Origin: Eutreptiella sp. 'Long Island Sound 2002'
Lineage: Eukaryota; Euglenozoa; Euglenophyceae; Eutreptiales; Eutreptiaceae
DNA: 64,000 nucleotides
Direction: 5' to 3'
NCBI GenBank assembly: GCA_964036045.1
Contig: OZ038384.1
Location: 52,056,843-52,120,842, forward strand
Made by a program: the position numbers and the translations under genes. Below are positions 11,126 through 21,100 of this stretch, one piece after another (positions within the stretch are counted from its first letter, which is position 1; every line of letters begins with the position of its first letter). The notes under the pieces are model-generated. The model had not been told where the DNA came from and ran no database searches. It was given only the letters and a program-made list of their open reading frames with translations.

Positions 11126-11825
11126 GGAAGACAACAAGTGGGACAAAATAGTACATGGACTTTTATACAGGTGGATATATGTAAAGAAAATGAGAACCAA
11201 TGTTTTACATTTATTTGGATTCTTATGAAGATGTCATTTCATTGTTAGATGGGTAAACTTTTAGCGTTTGGTGAATTTTCATCTTTTATCGATTCATTCC
11301 GCAGGTAGATTTCGCCTGAAACTGAGAACTAAATGATAAAGATAAGTGTCAACTGCAAACCTTCCCGATCAGAAATGACCCCGACAGGTCCCGACAGCAA
11401 GAACTCGTCCCGACAGCAAGAACTTTTATTTGTGCAAGCATTTCATTGAGTTAATCCAAAAATTGTTTCTGATTGCGTTTTGTCCTCTTCTTTTCACATT
11501 TTCTGTTTATAGTTTCTGTTATGAACATGCTCTCCGTTATCTCAGACAAGGCCGCAAGAAGAAGAAACAAGAAAGAAAAGGTACTTGTGTGTGTGTGTGT
11601 GTGTGTGTGTACAACGCCCGCACAGCAGAGCGCAGCACCATTCAGCACCGTACGGCACAGCACAGCACAATTCAGCACCGCACGGCACAGCACAGCATCA
11701 TTGCTTTGCACACCTTTGGGGAGGTTTGCTAAGGCGAGATCTCACAATTTGGCATGAATAAAGAACATTTTTAGTACTATCGAACTGCCTGTTTGAGGTA
11801 TCTATGGCTTTCCATCGATAGGGTA
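11126..11825. other. Spacer between minisatellite blocks, with a (GT)n microsatellite
   Basis: AT-rich, non-coding. It contains a GT dinucleotide run at about 11587-11610 and a degenerate CAGCACAGCACC-type tandem at about 11622-11698. The words CCCGACAGGT and CCCGACAGCAAGAACT recur near 11382-11425, related to the neighbouring minisatellite unit. No gene seen. Confidence 0.6.
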
Positions 11826-11830
11826 ACACA

Positions 11831-12455
11831 GGGCGACAGGGAGGCGACAGGGAGGCGACAGGGAGGCGACGGGAAGGCGACATGCAAGCGACAGGCAAGC
11901 GACGAGCAAGCGACAGGAGAGCGACAGGTTACCACGTTGGGAGACAGAGAGGCGACAGGGAGGCGATAGGGAGGCGACAGGGAGGCGGCAGGAAGACGAC
12001 AGGCAAGCGACAGGCAAGCGACAGGCAAGCGACAGGAAAGCGACAGGTTACCACGTTGGGCGACAGGGAGGCGACAGGGAGGCGACAGGGAGGCGACAGG
12101 GAGGCGGCAGGAAGACGACAGGCAAGCGACAGGAGGGCGACAGGGAGGCAACAGGAAATAGCGACAGGAGAGCGACAGGAGGGAACGACAGGAGAGCGAC
12201 AGGAGAGCGACAGGAAGGCGCCAGGCAAAAAGTAGCATGGCGACAGGAAACGACAGGGAGCGACAGGAAGCGACAGGATAGCGACAGGAGGGCGGCAGGA
12301 AAGCGACAGGGAAGCGACAGGGGAGCGACAGGGGAGCGGCAGGACAGCGACAGGGAAGCGACAGGCAAGCGACAGGGGAGCGACAGGGGGCTGAAAGTGC
12401 CGAAACAGCGACAGGGAGGCGACAGGGAGGCGACAGGATGGCGACAGGAGGGCGA
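11831..12455. repeat. GCGACAGG minisatellite block 2
   Basis: A second, ~625-bp block of the same unit. It shows higher-order structure: a segment ending CGACAGGTTACCACGTTGG (about 11921-11940) recurs about 120 bp later (to about 12060), each followed by a run of GGGAGGCGACA units. Long ORFs on both strands are repeat artefacts. Confidence 0.9.
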
Positions 12456-13595
12456 GGTGGCCCGAATCTATTGTAAATAGGTGCATTTCAAAAATATGCA
12501 TTCTGAAAATGGGGGTAAAATAGCCAAATTACCCAGTTTGGAATGCGAGACCTCGCATTCAAATTCAGAATGTGGGTAACTCAAGCAATCTACCTACATT
12601 TTCAATTTGGATTGCGAGGCCTGGCAATACCAATTGAAAATGGCATCATTTACCTACATTCTTCAGTCAGAAAGCATGAAAAGGCTTGAAAAACATCACG
12701 ACAGAACGATCTGAGGTACGAAAGTAAAAGAGTAGGGTACCTAGCTCAAAATACCCCCGATTTTGCACCTCCACCAGAAAAATATAGGTAGTTTGCCAAA
12801 TCCAGTATATGCTTTTTTGGGCCGTAAATATGCTTTTTTGGAGGTAATTGGACCAAAAAGATGACTGCTTAAATTCCCCCTTGGCAAAAAGTGGGTAAAT
12901 GAGGAAAATTTCTTAGTCAAAATTTGCCAACACGCCAGTACAAAAGTGTACCTGTTTTGGCCGCCCAAGTACGTGTAGGCCCACATTGGACTCGAATTGG
13001 ATCCCACACAGAACGTTGCGTCCCGTCTCCAAGCCATCATGGAGAATTATCCTTGTGGAAACTTTCAATTTTGGCTCATTCTTGGGTATGCCAAAGCACC
13101 CCTTTTTGGGACCCCAATTTCAGCCCCCAGTGTGGTTCATTGGCGGCCCCATATCTTTATACCCATGCAGAGCCCCGACCTAATTCGAAGTTTTGCACTT
13201 AGATATGAGTCTTAGGTCCTGCCTCTTATCCCATGAGCTATGGCTCCCGCTTTGGCCGCCCGGGGCACCAATTAGACTTACGTCCATGTTGCCAATTTCT
13301 CCCATTTTTGAGGTCCTTAGTGCACCCTTACGGACGCCCCCTTGGATGCAGTATGGGTGGATGTTTGTGGCCTAAGTCCTGAGTGCCCATTGCTCCCCTT
13401 CGTTTGCTGTGGGACGTTGTGTGCAGTCCATTAGGACATTGTTCTTGTAAAATAGAACTGCTGAATCCGTGTGTTTTGAGGGCACTTCCCGTCTCTATAT
13501 CCTCATACCCAATGGAGAGCGGAAAATGCCCATTTGCATGCAGGTCAGGTATGATTTCTTGTGTTCATATTTGTCCATTGTCCTTCCCTTCCTCT
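12456..13595. other. AT-rich non-coding stretch
   Basis: It contains GAATGCGAGACCTCGCATTC (12542-12561, self-complementary) and a second copy of the GATTGCGAGGCCT word near 12606. These resemble the sequence bracketing the left side of the minisatellites. Reading frames are short. No splice-site series, RNA gene or transposase was recognised. Confidence 0.5.
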
Positions 13596-13957
13596 CAGGG
13601 GATGTCTATTTCTTTTTTGTATTATTGTTGATACTTGGATTGAGATTCAAGTGTGGACTTCTTGCTATTGTTGCAATGCAGTGTCGTGGTGTTGATCCAA
13701 GGGTGACTAGAACAAAGCCATCCTTCCCTTACGAAGAAGGAGTTGAGGGGTAACAGTTGGTAGCAGAGGAGCATAGAACTGCCTCTGCTACCAGGTCTTA
13801 CTCCTCGACTCCTTCTTCGTAAGGGAAGGATGGCTTTGTTCTAGTCACCGTTGGATCAACAACACGACACTGCAATGCAACAAGAGCAAGAAGTCCACAC
13901 TTGAATATCAATGCAAGTATCAACAATAATACAAATTAGAAATAGACATCCCCTGAC
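13596..13957. mobile_element. ~360-bp near-perfect fold-back (long hairpin) element
   Basis: The left arm starts TCAGGGGATGTC and the right arm ends GACATCCCCTGA. The arms (about 170 bp each) match with few mismatches, including GAACAAAGCCATCCTTCCC against GGGAAGGATGGCTTTGTTC. The centre is itself a hairpin, GGTAGCAGAGG facing CCTCTGCTACC. Such a structure fits a fold-back MITE or a hairpin RNA precursor. No flanking target duplication was identified. An overlapping short plus-strand ORF in the left arm is not supported as a gene. Confidence 0.7.
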
Positions 13958-14182
13958 ACCGGTGTCCTTAAGCTGACCCTTCGTCACAAAACTGATGTTA
14001 CTGATCGCGCTGCCGCTTCCGCAGCTTCTGCCGCTTCTGCCCGCAGCTTCCGCAGCTTCCGCAGATTTTACTTCAGCTTTTTAATAAGTTTATTAAGTTA
14101 CTTATTTTAATAGCTAATACTGTTAGATCACTTATTATTAAAGCCGTCCAAATGCAAAATAATAATGTGCAATCAGCAGTAA
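13958..14182. other. Spacer with a short CCGCAGCTT-type tandem
   Basis: A small degenerate tandem of CCGCAGCTTC-like units lies at about 14010-14065, followed by AT-rich sequence leading into the satellite. Nothing coding seen. Confidence 0.5.
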
Positions 14183-17100
14183 AATCAGCTTCCGTCTAGA
14201 GGTTTGGGTACTAGTGCAAAACTGCATTGAGAATGCTATGGGTAAACAATTGAACTTCCTTTCCTTGCATACATGTGCCTTGGTGTCGTGCATTCAACCA
14301 AACTACGTCATTTTTGCGCAACAATCACTTATGCTTGGTTTTGGTAAGTCAAATCAGCTTCCGTCTAGAGGTTTGGGTGCTAGAGTGCTCCCCGAAAGGT
14401 CAAAAACGCATTGAGAATCGTATGGATAAATAATGATTGCAATTCAACTTCGTTTCCTTGCTTGGATGTGCCTTGGTGTCGTGCATTCAACCAAACTACG
14501 TGGATTTTTGCGCAAAAATCACTTAAGCTTGGTTTTGGTAAGTGAAATCAGCTTCCGTCTAGAGGTTTGGGTGCTAGAGTGCTCCCCAAAAGGTCAAAAA
14601 CGCATTGAGAATGGTATGGGTAAATAATGATTGCAATTCAAGTTCGTTTCCTTGCTTAGATGTGCCTTGGCGTTGTGCATTCAACGAAACTACGTCGATT
14701 TTTGCGCAAAAATCACTTGTGCTGGGTTTTTGTAAGTGAAATCAGCTTCCGTCTAGAGGTTTGGGTACTAGGGTGCTCGTCGAAAGGTCAAAAACGCATT
14801 GACAATGGTATGGGTAAATAATGATTGCAAGTGGACTTCGTTTCCTTGCTTAGATGTGCCTTGGTGTCGTGCATTCAACCAAACTACGTGATGTTTGCGC
14901 ACAAATCACTTGTGTTTTGTTTTTGTAACTGAAAGCAGCTTCCGTCTAGAGGTTTGGGTACTAGACTGCTCCCTGAAAGGTCAAAAACGCATTGAGAATG
15001 GTATGGGTAAATAATGATTGCAATTCAACTTCGTTTCCTTGCTTAGATGTGCCTTGGTGTCGTGCATTCAACCAAACTACGTGGATTTTTGTGCAAAAAT
15101 CATTTATGCTTGGTTTTTGTAAGTGAAATCAGCTTCCGTCTAGAGGTGTGGGTGCTAGGGTGCTCCCCGAAAGGTCAAAAACGCATTGAGAATGGTATGG
15201 GTAAATAATGATTGCAATTCAACTTCGTTTCCTTGCTTAGATGTGCCTTGGTGTTGTGCATTCAACCAAACTACGTGGATTTTTGCGCAAAAATCACTTG
15301 TGTTTGGTTTTTGTAAGTGGAATCAGCTTCCGTCTAGAGGTTTGGGTACTAGAGTGCTCCCCGAAAGGTCAAAAACGCGTTGAGAATGGTATGGGTAAAT
15401 AGGGATTGCAATTCAACTTCGTTTCCTTGCTTACACGTGCCTTGGTGTCGTGCATTCAACCAAACTACGTGGATTTTTGCGCAAAAATCACTTATGCTCC
15501 GTTTTTGTAAGTGAAATCAGCTTCTGTCTAGAGGTTGGGGTACTAGGGTGCTCCCTGAAAGGTCAAAAACGCATTGAGAATGGTATGGGTAAATAATGAT
15601 TGCAATTCAACTTCGTTTCCTTGCTTAGATGTGCCTTGGTGTTGTGCATTCAACCAAACTACTTGGATGTTTGCGCAAAAATCACTTGTGTTTGGTTTTT
15701 GTAAGTGAAATCAGCTTCCGTCCAGAGGTTTGGGTACTAGAGTGCTCCCCGAAAGGTCAAAAATGCATTGAGAATGGTATGGGTAAATAATGATTGCAAT
15801 TCAACCTTGTTTCCTTGCTTAGATGTGCCTTGGTGTTGTGCATTCAACCAAACTACGTGGATTTTTGCGCAAAAATCACTTGTGTTTGGTCTTTGTAAGT
15901 GAAATCAGCTTCCGTCTAGACGTTTGGGTACTAGGGTGCTCCCCGAAAGGTCAAAACCGCATTGAGAATGGTATGGGTAAATAATGATTGCAATTCAACT
16001 TCGTTTCCTTGCTTAGATGTGCCTCGGTGTTGTGCATTCAACCAAACTACGTGCATTTTTGCGCAAAAATCACTTATGCTTGGTTTTTGTAAGTGAAATC
16101 AGCTCCCGTCTAGAGGTTTGGGTACTAGAGTGCTCCCTGAAAGGTCAAAAACGCATTGAGAATGGTATGGGTAAATAATGATTGCAATTCAACTTCGTTT
16201 CCTTGCTTAGATGTGCCTTGGTGTTGTGCATTCAACGAAACTACGTGATTTTTGCGCACAAATCACTTATGCTTGGTTTTTGTAAGTGAAATCAGCTTCC
16301 GTCTAGAGGTTTGGGTACTAGAGTGCTCCCCGAAAGGTCAAAAACGCATTGAGAATGGTATGGGCAAATAATGATTGCAATTCAAGTTCGTTTCCCTGCT
16401 TAGATGTGCCTTGATGTCGTGCATTCAACCAAACTACGTGATTTTTGCGCACAAATCACTTATGCTTGGTTTTTGTAAGTGAAATCAGCTTCTGTCTGAA
16501 GGTTTGGGTGCTAGGGTGCTCCCCGAAAGGTCAAAAACGCATTGAGAATGGTATGGGTAAATAATGATTGCAATTCAACTTCGTTTCCTTGCTTAGATGT
16601 GCCTTGGTGTTGTGCATTCAACCAAACTACGTGGATTTTTGCGCAAAAATCACTTATGCTTTGTTTTTGTAAGTGAAATCAGCTTCCGTCTAGAGGTTTG
16701 GGTACTAGAGTGCTCCCCGAAAGGTCAAAAACGCATTGAGAATGGTATGGGTAAATAATGATTGCAATTCAAGTTCGTTTGCTTGCTTAGATGTGCCTTG
16801 GTGTCGTGCATTCAACCAAACTACGTGATTTTTGCGCAACAATCACTTATGCTTGGTTTTTGTAAGTGAAATCAGCTTCCGTCTGAAGGTTTGGGTACTA
16901 GAGTGCTCCTCGAAAGGTCAAAAACGCATTGAGAATGGTATGGGTAAATAATGATTGCAATTCAAGTTCGTTTCCTTGCTTAGATGTGCCTTGGTGTTGT
17001 GCATTCAACCAAACTGCGTGGATTTTTGCGCAAAAATCACTTATGCTTGGTTTTTGTAAGTGAAATCAACTTCCGTCTAGAGGTTTGGGAACTAGAGTGC

Positions 17101-17985
17101 TCCCCGAAAGGTCAAAAATGCATTGAGAATGGTATGGGTAAATAATGATTGCAATTCAACTTTGATTCCTTGCTTAGATGTGCCTTGGTGTTATGCATTC
17201 AACCAAACTACGTGGACTTTTGTGCAAAAATCATTTATGCTTGGCTCTCGTAAGCGAAATCAGCTTCCGTCTAGAGGTTTGGGTACTAGAGTGCTCCCCG
17301 AAAGGTCAAAAACGCATTGAGAATGGTATGGGTAAATAATGATTGCAATTCAAGTTCGTTTGCTTGCTTAGATGTGCCTTGGTGTCGTGCATTCAACCAA
17401 ACTACGTGATTTTTGCACAAGAATCACTTATGCTTGGCTCTCGTAAGTGAGATCAGCTTCCGTCTAGAGGTTTGGGTACTAGAGTGCTCCCTGAAAGGTC
17501 AAAAACGCATTGAGGATGGTATGGGTAAATAATGATTGCAATTCGACTTCGTTTCCCTGCTTAGATGTGCCTTGGTCTCGTGCATTCTACCAAACTACGT
17601 GATTTTTGCGCAACAATCACTTATGCTTGGTTTTTGTAAGTGAGATCAGCTTCCGTCTAGAGGGTTGGGTACTAGAGTGCTCCCCAAAAGGTCAAAAACG
17701 CATTGAGAATGGTATGGGTAAATAATGATTGCAATTCAACTTCGTTTCCTTGCTTAGATGTGCCTTGGTGTTGTGCATTCAACCAAACACAAGTGATTTT
17801 TGCGCAAAAATCACTTGTGTTTGGTTTTCATAAGTAAAATCAGCTTCCGTCTAAAGGTTGGCGTACTAGAGTGCTCCCCGAAAAGTTAAAAACGCATTGA
17901 GAATCTTATGCATAAATAATGATTGCAATTGAACTTTGTTTCCTTGCTTAGATGTGGCTTGGTGTCGTGCATTCAAGCAAAAATC
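14183..17985. repeat. 194-bp satellite array, about 19 units
   Basis: The landmark ATCAGCTTCCGTCTAGAGG occurs about 20 times from 14183 to about 17841 at steps of 192-196 bp (the first step is shorter). Each unit carries, in order, TAGATGTGCCTTGG, CGTGCATTCAACCAAACTACG, the 18-bp palindrome GATTTTTGCGCAAAAATC (or a variant), GTTTTTGTAAGTGA, the landmark, GAAAGGTCAAAAACGCATTG and GGGTAAATAATGATTGCA. Units are highly alike. The last unit decays into the first predicted exon of the SET-domain gene, and a stray GGGTAAATAATGATTGCA remains at about 18255. The ~60-residue ORF repeated on the plus strand is an artefact. Confidence 0.95.
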
Positions 17986-17993
17986 AAGGTCAG

Positions 17994-18132
17994 GGGTCCG
18001 TAGTGCCTTTCCCTGTTGCATATGTGGAGCAGCCCCTAACCAGGGTTAACCAGCTGTTGCGTGCCGCTCCACTGCGTGATGGTTTGGCCCTCGAGTATGT
18101 CAGGACCCATGCCACTCCCTACTTCCTCTTGG
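17994..18132 (+). CDS. Predicted exon (phase 0 to 1) near the 5' end of the SET gene
   Basis: After an acceptor ending GGTCAG at 17993 the frame reads GSVVPFPVAYVEQPLTRVNQ and continues LLRAAPLRDGLALEYV to about 18132, where GTTGAG could serve as donor. Composition is that of a real globular protein and unlike the satellite just upstream. Without the intron the frame stops at 18135. The following exon should lie around 18312-18470, where two frames (one reading HAMYQPDAAWSGARQF) compete. The border could not be fixed. Confidence 0.4.
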
Positions 18133-21100
18133 GTTGAGAAGTGAGTAAACGGAAACTAGGAATAAACATGTTATGGTTGAACGCGTAGACACTCTGCCCT
18201 CCTAAAACTCCACACCCCAACCGCCCCAAATCGCCTACTAGAGCGGTAGTTATGGGTAAATAATGATTGCATAGTGTGATGCATGTTGGATGTCTCTTTG
18301 CATGTATACAGGTGTCCCCATGCCATGTACCAACCCGATGCTGCCTGGTCTGGGGCACGGCAATTTTCAACTACGGACCTTGAAAACTCCCAAATAATCA
18401 TCAGTGACGTGGTCAAAAACGCACCACCAGACACTGCAACTCTAGCAAAATGCACATCCCCTTGAAACAAAGGACAAGGGGTTGGCGTTGTGCAGGGAGA
18501 AACCAACCTAGAAGGTCAGCTCGTACCATGTGCATATTACGGCACACTAAAGAGCTGCAACCGCTACGGTGCGATAGTCACATTTTCCGCTGGGTTTTGC
18601 CATGAAGAACATGAGGGTTGGTATCCAAAGACGTGGGTATTGCCAGCCCCGTGGGGCGGCGTGGTGCTTGTGGGATATGATGCGCCCATTAGATCCGATG
18701 AAGAAAAGGACAACGAGAAGGACAAGGAAAAGGAGAAAGCAAAAGGTAAATATTTTCTCTGGTCTGTGCCGTCTGGTCTGTGCCGTGCCGTCATGTTTTG
18801 ATTTTTGGGAGGTTTGGTGTGGTACCATGTAGTGCATGTGCATAGTGTTAGTGCAGAATGTTTTGAATGCATGCAAGGTGCGTAAACTTGAGCGAAAGCG
18901 ATAGGTAGATGCACAATATGTTGGTGTTTGAACGCCCATTCGCTTGCACCTTGTACTGTCGCTATGATTCATTAATCAACTCTTGTTTTGCTTTGTTTGC
19001 CGCGCGCCTTCTTTAACAATTTAAAATCATAGGTGTCTGTGCTATGCCGCAGGGGGGGGGGGGGGCACGCACGGCTCGGCATGTCTGTGAGACGGGGCGA
19101 CGGTGTGTAGATTGGCGGATGCTGAAGTTTCAGTGACCAGTCCGTGACTCATTGTAGGTGCCCCCCGAATTCCTTCATGGCCATCCAGCCAGCTGGAGTC
19201 ATGGCTGATTCGCTACTCACAAGAAGCCGAAAAGCCGGGTGCAGACGTGAGAAAATTCTGCGAGGAGCTGGAGTCCGCAAACTCCACGACACTACTCGAC
19301 ATCAAGAAGCGACTTTGCATCTCCTTCTCATATAAAGGTCGAGAGCAACTTCTCGACCTATTGAAGAAGAAACTGCAACGTGGGCAACTGTCTTCACCGA
19401 GATTTGAACACCCGACGTTCCTTTACACCAAGGTTTGATGTGTTGAACTTGGAACCAAGTTACGTAACTCAAAGGCATGTCCGAAGACGTAATCCGTACG
19501 ACCTGCTACAATACTGAAGGCGGGCTTGCCCACGTCTCGGCTTGCAACACGCACCGTCAGCTATTTGGAGGTAGTCTGTACTGCTGTGTGTTGTTGCAGG
19601 ATGTCAACAAGAACGGATCCACACATGATGGGGGAATATGGACAATTTCCAAGAGTCAGCAGATTTGTCATGCCAACTTCGTGTGAAGGATAGTCTCCAC
19701 CGCCAATGTCAGTTGGTTTTGTGCACGAGCCCAAGCCGAGGTTTCAGAGAGGGCGATGTATGACTTGAACCAGTTTGCAGACGAAGCATCATCCCAATAT
19801 GTGCCTGTAGGCACAAGAAAAGGCCCAAGCACACAGCAAAGCGGAAGGGTTCGGCGAGCAAAAGAGAGCCTCCGAGAAGGCCGAAACAGCCAACCCCGGG
19901 AAGCAAGTTTGTTTGTCTGTTCGGAAACTTGTTGTGCATCGACAGAACAAGCAGTGATAGAATGGTGGCACCATTGTATTGTGGCCCAGATAAAATGAGG
20001 TTTGCCATAAGCAAACCCAAGTTTGCTCTGTGCAACATTGAGTGTATATGTGTCTGCACCGATTGTCCGCTCAGTTGTCTTTTATATTTTGTATGTCAAT
20101 GGGAATGCTTTCCAATTACCCCATGGGCTGGTGCCTCGACGGGGCGAGCCCGGAGGAGCGCGTGTTGGGGGGAAACCGGCCAGCGGGTCAAAGCTGGGCA
20201 ATCGATTGCGCTGAGTGAAGCCCTACGCCGAGGCAAGAGGGGGACGGGGATTGCCGGGACGCGGCATCTGGACGCCGGATCCCTTGAACCTTGGGCGACC
20301 CCCCCTGGTGTCCAAAACAAACACAACGGTCAATCTTAGGCCGAACCAGGGGGGTTAGCTCAGAGGGACGGGGTGATGATTCTGCCACGAGCGGATCGGT
20401 CACGCGCCCCGCCCCCCCCCCACGCTTGGTTACAAGGCCCGCGGGGTTGGGTGCAGGTTCCCTGCAAAGGAGCACGCCAGCTGCGCTGTGCAGTTGTCAG
20501 GCTGTGGGGCTGTGGCGACGACAATTTTTGGATGTTGTGCGAGGGGCGTGCCCTCGGGGACGACATGAAGGTGCCCCAGAACAAGAACAAGCAAGAACAG
20601 AACAAGCAGTAATAGAATGGTGGCACCATTGTATTGTGGCCTAGATAAAGTGATTTTCTTGCATGTGCTACATCCGAACATGTATTTGCAGGCAGAGGAA
20701 CAGACCGACGCAGAGAGGAAAGCGGAAGAGGTGGATGAGCAAAAGAGCGCCGCCCATTCACAGGAAGCCCAAGGAGCCACCGCTAGGAAGCAGGTTCTAT
20801 TGTTCGTATGGTCAATTCTTGTGCAGCGATGGAATCAAGGATGATGGAATGATGGCACCATTGTACTTTGGCATCGTGAAAGTTATTTTCCTGCATGTGA
20901 TTGATCCCAACATCTGTTTGCAGGCAGAGGGGAAGGCCCAAGCACAGAGGAAAGAGCAGACGAGAGCGGCAGAGGAAGCCGAAACAGCCAACGCTGGGAA
21001 GCAGGTTCTTTTGTCTATTTCAAAACTTGTTGTGCATCGATGGAGCCAGCAATGATAGAATGGTGGCACCAGGCCGTGATAAAGTCATTTTCTTGCATGT

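Noticed and set aside
10655-12455. Long ORFs on both strands across the GCGACAGG blocks
   Set aside because: They follow from an 8-11 bp repeat that seldom forms stop codons. Composition is purely repetitive.
14183-17985. Regularly spaced repeats that could suggest a CRISPR-like array
   Set aside because: Units are identical throughout with no unique spacers, 194 bp long, in eukaryotic DNA. It is a satellite.
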